Assembly: GCA_036245805.1 (NCBI GenBank)
Contig: BTRK01000003.1
Span: 2,604,001 to 2,668,000, forward strand
Direction: 5' to 3'
From: Pristionchus mayeri
Taxonomy: Eukaryota; Nematoda; Chromadorea; Rhabditida; Neodiplogasteridae
Length of the DNA: 64,000 nucleotides
The notes under the pieces were generated by a model, which did no database searches, was not told the origin of the DNA, and was given only the letters and a program-made list of their open reading frames with translations. The position numbers were made by a program, and so were the translations under genes. Of the stretch, positions 1 through 12,900 are shown one piece after another; position 1 is the first letter of the stretch, and each line of letters opens with the position of its first letter.

Positions 1-294
1 GAGCTCGAGTGAGTTTTCTAGCTAACACATTCTCAATAATTTCACAATGTTCAAGGATACAAAATATAAATTACAACAAAATTGAATTTAAAAACCCAAA
101 CTGCGTAGTGATTAGAAAACATTCATAAATGACTCCCTCCTTCTAACATAATATTCCCCTCACTTTATTTCTAATGCACTAGTTCGGAAGAGAACTATTT
201 CGCAATGTCGTCTCTGACGTCACAATTATCTCTCACCTCTCCGATTTCTCAATAGACCTAGCTTTCTTTCTAGCACCAATCGAAAGAATCTCAC

Positions 295-495
295 CCTTCC
301 CGCTCCATTCGCTGCAGCCATTCTGCCCACATCCGTGATTCTCCCATTGGCGAGGTGCGTGGGCAAGGGGCGAGACTGCGGCGGCTGTTGAGACTGCTGC
401 ATGTGCTGCATCGGCAACATAGCCGCAGCCCGCTGGCCGTACGACTGTCCCGCAGCATTGGTCATGGAAGAGGAACGAGAGACAGATGAGGAGGA
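295..495 (-). CDS. N4BP2-like exon 17 (Ser/Gln/Pro-rich)
   Basis: TTGCAG|TCC opens in phase 0 and AAGG|GTGAGA closes in phase 0, giving 67 codons. It starts SSSSVSRSSSMTNAAGQSYG, then has MLPMQHMQQSQQPPQSRPLP. Ser-, Gln- and Pro-rich sequence suggests a disordered linker. Assignment to the N4BP2-like gene rests on strand and position only, because the preceding exon is missing. Coding probably continues left of the window. Confidence 0.45.
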
Positions 496-3400
496 CTGCA
501 ATCAGACAGTATGAGATTTTCAATAATCGCGAGGTTCATTATTATTAGCAATGGAGAGGTCGATTTTATATTGTAATAATAGCGTTTACCAGGGAAATCC
601 TGTAAAAATGCAAGAACCGATGCGACAAAAATCGCCTATCCACTTCATTTCTCGAAATTTGCACATTGGCCTGAGTTACCGGTTTGGAAGGCCGTATGTC
701 GGTAAGTTTTTGACATATAGCGTCCGCATGTTTTCCAATCGGTACGTAATCTTCTCATGTACAAATAAGTTCGGTTACGTTCCGTGCGGAAATGACGCGT
801 TCACATAGTTTCATGCAAAAAAACTATATGTCACGCCTGTCACGACAGAATCGGGACAACGAGTTGACATAGGAAAAAATAATTGCCAAATTCTTGTGTT
901 TTTTAATCGGGATTTGGTAGTAGAAGATCTGTTTGCAAGTAGGAAATTTTAAAAAGCCATGAATTGCCTCTGCTGCAAAGGTCACGAAAGTGAAAAATGA
1001 ACAAGTTGTACCAAAATCGTTCATTTGATCATAGAAGACCTTGGTGAACAAACATTGCCACAGTTATTGGCGCAAACGTCAGAAACCAATGCCACACGTT
1101 TCAACCTTGCAACAGCTTGCTGCAGCTGCAAAGCATGGTAAAAATATGAAACTTCAGGTTTAGCCTAATCTATATATCTAAGTACTTAATGCACACATGA
1201 GAAGCAAGATTTTCGTAATGTCAAATGAAAAACCGATTTGTCCCGATTCTCTCATGAGCCCCCACCCCCCCCCCCCCCCGAATCGTTGTACCTGCATAGT
1301 TTTAGTCATAGCAGGGGGCGTATCATATCGCCACTCAGTATGGAGAATGTGAAACATAGTGCAATTTTTGAATAAAATACTATTTTTGTGTGTAGCTTTA
1401 GATGTATGCAAATTAACATAGTAAGATCATTGCTTGATAGCTCTAGAGTAGATCTCCAAACAGGACTAAGGAGTACAAGACGTAAAAGTTGGCCGTGTTC
1501 GAGATACGGCGTAAAACTCCATTCAGTGGACCATAGTGTGCGAGTCGCTTTTCAGTTAAAAACAACGACATGTCCAGATTCTCCTTGCCGAGTAGCTATA
1601 TTTGCATCACCATGTTAGGTCGAACAAACAATTCACTTAGGTTAATTTTTGAGTGGGGAATCCGAATCTATCGTAAAAATCGTAGATTTATGTTTTTTAT
1701 AGTGGAGTTGGTCCAGTGGGCATTAGTCCAGTCCATCATGTTAATACGATATACGTATTTATAGTGTTTCTCGAAAACGGCAAACTTTCACGTCTTGTAC
1801 CCCTTAGTCATGTTTGGCGATCTACCTTAGGCTCAAGCATCAAGCACTCTTCTTATTTTGTTCTTTTTTTTTTCTTTTCCGTGACCAGTATCGATGTGCA
1901 CCGCAAACCTATGATACAATAAAACGGTTTATAAACGTACCAAAGCGCGATCAGTTGAGTAGCGCACATCCACCGAATCCGTCCATTGAGGTGGGGCTAG
2001 GATGCAGGCTGGAAGCGTGTAGGCTGGGCCTACAAAGATCCATGTATTGTACTGGCAAAGGTAATAGTAGCTGCCGCTATAGATTAGACTACCATTCGTT
2101 TTCTCTCTCTCTCTTCCCTCCGGATATCAGTGCGTTCTTCTAAGAATCGCACACTGGCCGGAACAGCAAAAAGAGCCCATGTGAGACTAGCACAGGTTAT
2201 GATAACTCTAGGTGTCCTCTATCGATTTCCATTACGATAATGTGCCACAATTACAAATTTGCATAATTACATGCACTCAAAGTTCGTCATTTTTTAAAGC
2301 TTGTGTGTGTATCTCAGAGGAATGAAGTCGGATTTTTATAAAACTTCGGCATTAGGGCCTTTTCGATATGCTGAATCCGCCTGTTGCATTGGTTTATGCA
2401 AATTCGTAATTTTAAATTTTTGACTAAAATTTAAGATTTTTTGCACGAAAACTAAGCCGAACACATAGCTGGATTTGTGATATGAGCCCGTTCGCGTAAG
2501 AGTCGAACAAATTGCTGATGGGTCTGGCACACCGAAATTTCGGAATTATGCCTTTCGGGGTAGTGAAGGGTGCTGATCATCGTGGCCAACATCATTTTGC
2601 TCCATCTCGACCGGTTAAGTCAAGCTGCACGTGGGCTTCATCTACATTTAACACACGTATCATGAGTCAGTGGAGGAAAAGCTCAACACCCAGGAACAAT
2701 TTCCTACTTTTATTTTTTGTTTCGGTTCATATTATTGTGGTAGCACATACTAGACCCAACTTCTTGAAAAATCTAGGTCACAAGTCCCAGAGCCGTCATT
2801 TAGGAATTTTCCGGTTTTCCAACCGGCCCTACTGTATATCAACTTCCAGATGTGCTACAGAGTTGGCAGTGGGCTCAAAATGATCGGAAAATTATTTTGA
2901 ACAACTTTTATGTTGAAATTGAGACCGTAGGACTTCGATTGCAGAAAATATGAGCGAAAACCTGAATTTACGAGTACACATAAAATCATAGCATCTCGGT
3001 GAGTAGCAAACAAAGTGAATTTTATTGAAGATTATGGAAGTTTAACTCCATACGCATATAGAAAAAAATAGTAATCGGCAGATTCAGGGTGGCCCCTTTC
3101 CGCAGTATAGCTCCGAATGTCGAAAAAATGGCATGTCAAATTTTGAAAAATTCTCATCTCGCAGATTTATCATTCCAATCGACCAGTTCGATCATTTCCT
3201 TACATTTCTCGATCAAAGAAGTATGATGACGCTGAAAGAGCACGCAAATTACACACTTCAAAAAATTCGATTTTCGACCCTCCTAATTTCACAAGTTCGT
3301 GAGCATCCAGCTCAGGATTTACTCTGCTACTATGGTATTGAACTGAAAGTGTAATCAACAGTGGTGACAGACATGAGCACATTCTGTCATTAGTGGCTCT

Positions 3401-6400
3401 CCAGTTGGTTCGATGACCTTGATTCAGATGCTCGAACTTGCTGGATAGCGTTGGTCCAAATGCGGCATAATCATATTTTGACTAAATTTCTTGACTAAAC
3501 ATGCCATTTTTTCGACATTCGGAGCTATACTGCGGAAAGGGGCCACCCTGAATCTGCCGATTACTATTTTTTTCTATATGCGTATGGAGTTAAACTTCCA
3601 TAATCTTCAATAAAATTCACTTTGTTTGCTACTCACCGAGATGCTATGATTTTATGTGTACTCGTAAATTCAGGTTTTCGCTCATATTTTCTGCAATCGA
3701 AGTCCTACGGTCTCAATTTCAACATAAAAGTTGTTCAAAATAATTTTCCGATCATTTTGAGCCCACTGCCAACTCTGTAGCACATCTGGAAGTTGATATA
3801 CAGTAGGGCCGGTTGGAAAACCGGAAAATTCCTAAATGACGGCTCTGGGACTTGTGACCTAAATTTTTCAAGAAGTTGGGTCTAGTATATGCTACCACAA
3901 TAATATGAACCGAAACAAAAAAATAAAAGTAGGAAATTGTTCCCACATACCTCCACTGACTCGTGATACCTGTGTTAAGGTGATAAGTCGGGAACCGATT
4001 TTAGAAACGACTTGAAATTTTAATAGGAGATAGTTAATGCCACTACGAAGCCGATGAAATCAAAATACCGCAAGTTTTTTCATGACATCATTACGATTTC
4101 GACGTTCTCGAATATCAGGCAAAAGCTAAAACCAAGAACTACATGCTAAGATGCGCCTTGTTCTGGGGATCATTTTTCGTATACTATGTTGGGTATACAA
4201 ATTCGGATGTTTTTCGCTACAAGTCGTTTTATGATGAATTTAGCAGCTATATGCCGCCAACTTTGTGGGTGAGGGTGAAGAATTATTCTGATTCCTTTGT
4301 TCTACCTTCCTCGACCGAAAAAGTTAATGAAATTCATCATCATTTTTCACTATCACCCACAAAGTTGGCGGCATATAGCTGCAAAATTCATCATAAAACG
4401 ACTTGTAGCGAAAAACATCCGATTCTGTATACCCAACATAGCATACGAAAAATGATCCCCAGAACAAGGCGCATCTGAGCATGTAGTTCATGGTTTTAGC
4501 TTTTGCCTGATATTCGAGAACGTCGAAATCATAATGATGTCATGCAAAAATATGCGGTAATTTGATCTCATCGGCTTCGTAGTAGCATTAACTGTCTCCT
4601 ATTAAAAATTCAAGTCATTTCTAAAATCGGTTACCGATTTATCACCTTAAATGTAGATGAAGCCCACATGCAGCCTGACTTAACCGGTCGAGATGGAGCA
4701 AAATGAAGTTGGCCACGATGATCACCGCCCTCGATTACCCCCATTTGGAAGGTTTTCGAAAATTTCAAGTGCCAATGTTTGTTCGACTCTTAGGCGAACG
4801 GGCTCATATGATGTATCCCTTGATCATAACTAACCGAGAAAAAAATGTGATAAGATTCTGAGGGGTAAAAGATTGGTTTATTTTCAGAAAACTCAAAAAT
4901 TCTTTTTGAGGGAAATTGTTCATTTCGACCGATTCACACTGCCCGCGCGGTCAGGAATGACTCTTTTACTTAACTGAACGAGCAGAACCGAATGAGTTTC
5001 ACAGTCTATTATTAATTCACCTGGAATAATTCAACAAATGACTCTTCCACAATAGTCAATATGTTATCGGTCATCAAGCATCTCCATTTCAATGTCATCG
5101 TCATCCATCTAGTTCACTCTCCTCACAGTTATCATTATCAACTTACATTTCTCAGTGGATAATCTGTGGACACTCTTAGTTCAACAGCACTAGGAAACGA
5201 TTTAATTTTTCTTTGCTATGTCTAGCATATCGCCCTTTATTCATTCATATTGATGAGACTGCTGCTTTAATAAGTATTTTATGAAATATTTGGAAAAAAA
5301 TACAAAACCTTAAATTCGTGGATCTCGAGTTCCTCCAACGTTAAAAATTTGGGTATGATTATATTCAAAATGGAGATGCTTGACGATCGATAGTATATTC
5401 ACTATTGTGGAAGAGTCGTTTGATGAAATACTCGAACGGAAATAATAATAGAATGTGAAACTCATTCGATTCTGCTCGTTCAGTTCAGTAAAAGAGTCAT
5501 TCCTGACCGCGCGGGCAGTGCGAATCGGTCGAAATGAGCAATTTCCCTCAAAAAGAATTTTTTTTTGAAAATAAGCCAATCTTTTACCCAGTGACGGGCA
5601 AGGAAATATGACGAAAAAATTTCAGTGATGGGCAAGGAAATATGACGAAAAAATTTTTGCGCGGCCCGGGCCCAGCTGTTGGCAACCGGGGGGGGGGGGG
5701 GGGGGGTAGCGGCTGCGACCCTCCGAGCCATGGCATTGACGTGACAGTGACGTCAATGCCATGGTCCCCTAGCGACCCTCCGGGACCCTTGCGACCCCCC
5801 CCCCCCGGACCCTCCCAATTTACGACCCCCCCCCCCCCCGATAAAAGTCATATTTGAAGCCCACCACTGCTTTTACCGCTCTGAATAGTTCCGAATTTTT
5901 TTCTCAGTTAGATATGATCAAGGGACACATCATATCAATAATCCAGCTATGTGTTCGGCTTAGTTTTTGAGCAAAAAATTAGTCAACATTTAAAAATTAC
6001 GAATTTGCATAAACCAATGCAACAGTCGGATTCAGCATATCGAAAAAGCAATAATGCCGAATTTTTATAAAAATCCGACTTCATTCCTCTGAGATACACA
6101 CACAAGCTTTAAAAATATGACGAACTTTGAGTGCATGTAATTATGCGAATTTGTAATTGTGGCACATAATCATAATTGAAATCGATAGAGGACACCTAGA
6201 GGTATCATAAACTGTGCTAGTCTCACATGGGCTCTTTTTGATGTTCCGGACTAATCGAGAAATGTTCAATTCTTAGGCGAACGCACTGATATGCGTTTCG
6301 GTAAGAGACAATGTACAGCGAAAAAATATTTCCTTTCTAATTCACATCTTATCACGCGTGTCGCGTAAGATTCGAATAAACGTTGGTACATTCAAAAAAA

Positions 6401-6905
6401 GTCGAATATTAGCTATGCTCATTTTCGGATAGCCCATATGGTCGCTCAACAGAATATAGAAGGTTTATTCCATATCTCCATCCTCGACGATGTGGGACGC
6501 CTTCAAAGTCGACGTCGTCCAAAAATTGCCATTTTTGGAGCCTCATTGCTCGGTCCACAGAGGGTCTGGTGATTCGAGTTAAAAACCGTTCTGCGCCAAA
6601 TTTCATGGAGAGTAAGCTGGTAGCAACTATAAATTGATAAGGTTATTCATAATTTCTTGTATCGATTAAAATTATTGATTTTCACCACAATTCGATAACA
6701 TAATTTTTTTGGCTCAATCGATAGAGCTCGAAAAGACGAATCGAATGGTATGCTGAATGCATAGGTAAATCGTGTACTAAAGATGTCGAAATCGCGAAAT
6801 TAGATTCTCATTTACACCCGTTTGAGGCTGTCTGACCCTCTGGCAGTCATCCTCGACTTTTGACCCTTCTCGCGCGTGCGAGAAGGGTCAAAAGTATATA
6901 TATAT

Positions 6906-6940
<35 letters not shown>

Positions 6941-9900
6941 TGCATTGCATTCTTGTCTCTATAACATGCCACATTGATGTCTCATGCCTACAAAGAGTGA
7001 CGCCTGTGAGTATTTTTTTGTGCGACATTTTTGTCGTAATAGCTCGAATTGCCAACGAACTCTAAGTAAATATTGTATTTCATATTTCATTGTTTCAACG
7101 AATTGGTATACATTTCGAATATGCATAGCATGAACATTGAAGATCTGTCTCAACAATAATTCCCTTCCCATTTATCGTGTGCGCCACTATCATATTTCCC
7201 GTTGACCTCTATCCCCTCATCCTTCTTCTTATCATACCCCTGGCCTCGCACCAACCCAGATGATTCTTTTCATAACCTATCTGGCCTCTCGCCTTTCACT
7301 TCCCTCGCAGTTGTCTTAAAGAAGGGGTAACACGAATGGATGCTAGGGAGTCCCACCACGAAGATATTGCGCTTGCAATGGGAAACTGTAGCCAAATTAC
7401 CCCAAAAAACGAGGCAAACATTATGTAGAGCAAGTGAAACATAAGCGAATTAGCCACATCCCTGCGCTGTCAATGAACTTTGCGCGTATGTAAATAGCCT
7501 CAGAGCCGTCTGTGAAACTTCGGATAAAGTGCTTCATTATCGGGCTGCCGGCTTCTATTACATACACATAGTGGTTAATTGAACTAATTTTCGTGTTACT
7601 CCTTCTTTAAATATTTATTGTTCATTTAAACCGAGTTCGATTGAGATTTCATTCAGAAAATGTGAAATACACATAATCTCAGCGAAAGCATAAATGAAAT
7701 CGATCGCACGCGCGAGAAGGGTCAAAAGTCGAGGATGACTGCCAGAGGGTCAGACAGCCTCAAACGGGGGTAAATAAGAATCTAATTTCGCGATTTCGAC
7801 ATCTTTAGTACACGATTTACATATGCATTCAGCATACCATTCGATTCGTCTTTTCGAGCTCTATCGATTGAGCCAAAAAAAAATATGTTATCGAATTGTG
7901 GTGAAAATCAATAATTTTAATCGATACACGAAATTGTGAATAGCCTTATGTATAGTTGCTGCCAGCTTATTCTCCCTGAAATTTGGCGCAGAACGGTTTT
8001 TAACTCGAGTCACCAGACCCTCTGTGGACCGAGCAATGAGGCCCCAAAAACGGCAATTTTTGGACGACGTCGACTTTGAAGGCGTCCCACATCGTCGAGG
8101 ATGGAGATATGGAACAAACCTTCTATATTCTGTTGAGGGACCATATGGGCTATCCGAAAATGCTCACAGATGCAGGGGTACAAAATGTACCAGGCTCTCA
8201 ATAATTCTATTCAATCCTTACGCGGCATGCGTGTTATATATTATTGATTTTTTGTTCCTCACCCGGAACAGCCTCTCCGAATTGCGCCTGCAACAGACTG
8301 AGGGTTGTCGTCGTGTTGAAACTGCGAGAGTCTTATATCGATAGTTTTATACTTTTTTACGAATTGGGAGATCCTCTTTTTATTTTTGCACAACTCCATG
8401 AAGCACCCTTGTGGCGTACGATACGTAAATTAATAAAATATTTTATAACAACGATAGTTGGTCATCAAGAGATGTCAAAATGCGATCTCCAAAGATGCCC
8501 AGTCACGTGGCCGTAACCTAAGGTCAGTGACTTTGTAAAATAAAATTAGGCGCTGCTTCGGTTTCTTGCCACCCCCTCCCCCTTTACCTCATCTAGCCCA
8601 TTCATTTTTAGATATTCCTCTCTGATTTTCAGCCGCTCAACCCCTCTATGATGGGTGGGGATGAGAAAAGAGGGGGGGGGGCTGTTTTTGTCTGCATCGT
8701 ACACAGTATTTGCTCTTTGAAACGCCCAATAATGATGATTATAGAGTTCATCCCACCCCTAACCCAGCTCGTCTAAAGCGCACAACTTGTCCTCCTCACC
8801 CCATCTCCTTGAAGAGTGAAGCTATCTGCTCAGGGTCGGCTGCCGGGTACTTTCCTCGCAGCATCTGCACGCTTCTGATCTGATCCGGCGTAAACAAATC
8901 AGTCGGACTGCTCTGGAAGTATAGTCATACGCCAAATAAGCCGTTGTGCAGATGCACAAAATACATTTGGAAATATACAAACAAAATATCTCTGCAGATA
9001 TCTAAACATACAAATATATGAAAGAACTATTTTAAATTTTGAGCTCGTGGAGGAGTACCAATGACACTGCCGACTTGCTTTCCCAATTTTCTACCGATAT
9101 GATAGCGTGATATTACACTACCTATTCGACTTTCTCTGTCACTCTCACCGATCTCCTCCTACTCTTCTCCGTCTCCTCTGCGTGCAGTCGACGAGCGATC
9201 TCAGCGTCATTTCGAAGCTGCCAGAACATTGAATGGATTCTTCGTGTGCACAAAAATAGAATATCTTCTCTTCTAAACTAGAGTACCGTACCTGTTGCTG
9301 CATAGCCACCTCCTCATTCTGCAGCCCACTCAGATCGATCGAAGGGAAGTCCTCGTGATCTGCAATCGATATTTATCGACTTTCATTGACAACACACTAT
9401 CATTGACCTTGAATACCGGACCACAGATAAAAATGTACCATACGCCTAACGTTAGAACAATAATAATAATATGTTTATCGCTCATGGCGGTGGTTCAATT
9501 AACGAATAGTAACCATTATACATGAGAAATAATTATCACAAAACGATATTACGATGCCGAAAAAACGACAAAGGAACTATTGAAAAGATAGATCGAGATC
9601 TTTAATGTAATTGGAGACAATAGAGAGATGAGGACTACTAATAATGGAGTCGTCGAGACCATTCCAATGTGATACTATTCTATTAGAAAATTTGTGATAT
9701 TTGGTCATCATCCCATCACGCATGCTCTGCAAAAAAACCAGAAATATACTAATGTCGCCCTGCGTGGAAATGAATTTTAAAGTTACCGCTATCGTAACCA
9801 AATGATTCTGAAGTTCTACAAATATTAAACAATTCTTTACATTATTAAACGATGTTTCATTGCTGTAGTACCGTTAACACGAGAAAAAAATTATTGAACC

Positions 9901-12900
9901 TGATTCATGAAGTTTTACAACGCAACCGGGATTTCAGTTTGCGATTATTTTAGTAAAAACGTGACTTGCGATGCGCTCCACTTGGACTGAAAGCGTCGAC
10001 CCTTTGCTTATCATTCGCTAATGTTTTTCTAATTAATTAAAAACAGTTTTTTAACAAAACTAAAGTGAAAAGTAGGAATGGGGTAGGCATAGCTTTCAGT
10101 TGTGTACCATTCTGTGAATTGTGTTGCTCATTCGTAAACACCGTTGCCATCCCAATATGTGCCACTTCGGATCGAAATTTTCGATTGTTCGACCATAACA
10201 TTTTTCATTCTCATTTTCTCACGTTCTGATATGGAAATTCGGTTTCTACGCGTTAAAATACTCCAGAAAAACTATATTACAGATTATTTTAAGTAAGCCA
10301 ATTTTTCTACCCCAAAAGTGAGGGGTGCCAGAAACCTTTTCAAAATCGACCCCAGACCTTAGTCATAGCTGCCGGCGATCAGCACTCGAGACCCCCACTT
10401 CAGAAAAAAGTAAGGAAATTATTAATTTACCTGTTACGTTCTCTCGTGGAGGGTCTCTTAAATGATCATACTAATACATGCAGAACGCAAGTCTCTATTA
10501 TTGTTGTGCCAATATATAAATTAAAATTACTTACTTTTTAAATTAAAAATCGAAAACTTCCAAAAGATGAGAAGTCCATGTGCAGAGCCGGTACATGTTT
10601 TGGTAAAATGCTTACAAATTCTACCGTATTTACTGCACCCCTAACAAAATATTTTATTCTTGAACTGGTCCGCGTGACGGCCGTAACGCGGTTGTCTGAC
10701 CGGACTCTTTTTCCACTGTTTAACGGGCCATGTTGGTGGAATTGCGTTTCTAGAAGTGTCAGTTGTTTAAGAATTTTTCTTACATCACTTTTTTATAAAC
10801 GACGACGGATAATGAGATTAAATGGGAATTGACTTATCGAAAATTGCTTTGAATTTTACTCCCCTCGTTTTCTGAGTTCCGAGAAACTTGTTCCAGAAGA
10901 TAATTTCCAATTGGTCACTTTTTATGTGAATTTTCCCAAAATCAATTTTTCAAAATTCTTATTTCGCGCTAGTCTCATTCCTAGTCGAACTTTCAAAAAA
11001 GTGGCGCAAAAAAATTCTTACGAAAGGGACAATTCAAGAAAACTTTTACCCAGACATCAGTACACCAAACTTTTGAAACGCTGGGATTCGAACTCAACCC
11101 CTTAGGATTGGTCTACCATAGGAAGAAATCGTGACGGTGGTGGATATTTCATCTGAGTACCGGAAATACTCCCGATATCTGAATCATAATTCATGTAAAG
11201 TTTTAAGTTTTTTTCACAATTTCCTCCCTTTGCTTGGCGAATGAATAATTCTGTTGATAGGACAATGAGGCGGTCAATAATGACTGACCGTAGAAAAAAA
11301 CTTCTCAAAACTCCCACTTACAGACTGCTCCCCTCGTCAGTAAGTCTCCTCGCGCACACCGATGTAGCAATCGAAGCAGCCACATGGGCATGTGAACGTC
11401 GGGTTGACGAGAATTGTGGCCTGGAAAGAGTGAGCGCTCACTTTTATTCTTGTGGGTACGGTAAACAAAAAGGCAAGAGAACGTACCATAGTCTACTCCC
11501 TGATAATGTGAGATCACTGCTAGGTTTGGTAAAAAGTGGGCGGTAAAAGGGAGGGGTTGCCTAGTACGGAAGTAGGAATGTCCCGAATTTTGTAATGCAA
11601 TTTCACAGTTACGAAATGTCCGATTTCGATAATGGAGTATTGGAGAAATGAGTTTTGAAGGCATTTCCAGAGTGGGAATGACAATGTGGTCGGTTTAATT
11701 TTCCGAGTTACAGTTCAGGACCACACCCTTAAATAATGTATGTTTAGTTTTACCTTTTCCTTAAGTAAACATATTATTATTTACAGTAACCAAAAGTGAC
11801 GACAAATCAGCATGCGCCCTCCTCATTTCGCGTGCTCCCTCACCGGAAAAAAAGCGAGAATATAAATAGTAACCAACCGAAGAATAGTTCGAGGATGTTC
11901 TTGATCGGCTGTTTCACATCCACGGCAATCAACTCGTCTTCGTCGGTGAAGGCAGCAGCGAGAGGCTCCAACTGAAAACAACGAAAGTAGGTCAAGAAGT
12001 GTATAATGTCATATTTTTTTAACAATTTTCCTATCCTCGCTGGAATCAATGAGATTCTCTCATCTCAAGCTGAAACTAAAGCTTGATACGATGGTAGGTC
12101 GGATGATCACCGTCGGATGATAACCTTCCGGATGACAACCAAAAATAGAACTCTGAAAAATAGAACTCCATGTCCCGATATAAACCTATTCTATGTCATA
12201 TCGTATCGCGTTATCGATCGTATGCACACACCAGATTCTTGAGTGGTAGCACTTCAGATGATGTTGAAAAATCGAAATGTGTAGATAAAAATTCAACAAA
12301 TTAAGCCGGAAGACAGCAAATTACTAAAAAAACAAATAAAACGTCCTTTCCTGAATTAACACTTCTGAATTTTTTCTGAACTACTGTACAGCAAACATAG
12401 ATTCTAAGTAGTTTTCGACAACACTATGTAAGGTGATGGGGCCTTGGAATCTCTCAGAAGACGCGTGATAAAAAATATATAGGCCCTTTAGGAAATTGGT
12501 CTGCCCCGTTTCAAGCTGAGATTGATATTATCGAAAAATGGTTAGAAACTGCTTCGATTAAAAAATTGTTTAGAACAAACTCGCCTTCTCTTCGTAGCTG
12601 TATTCGTTGGAGAGGGATGCAGAGGAGTGATCGTCAGCCGTCACTAGATAAATAATGATATTAGGATAAATACGATCTTCCTACTTGCGTAATCAGTGGA
12701 TATTTCGGATTTTCCAGTTTACTAACGGGATTGTCCCAGCTGTTCCTATTCATTGGGGTGGCTCAAATGGATCACGGTTAACCGTCTTGTTTACTTTCTC
12801 ATACGGGTCAATCGTGAGGGGAGGGAGAAACGAGAGAGTCTCTCTCTCCACAGTGAATAGAGAGGGTAGGACTGCCAGAGGGGACGATTAAGATAAAATT

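Noticed and set aside
1920..2060. Possible exon on the minus strand (ASSLHPSPTSMDGFG)
   Set aside because: The acceptor phase fits exon 8912-8800, but every donor gives the wrong phase for exon 495-295.
2512..3946. Two frames sharing the peptide RPNFLKNLGHKSQSRHLGIF on opposite strands
   Set aside because: They are the mirrored arms of a foldback; the shared peptide reflects the inverted repeat, not coding selection.
5642..5857. Pro/Gly-rich 71-codon frame
   Set aside because: Produced by the poly-G and poly-C tracts of a hAT MITE.
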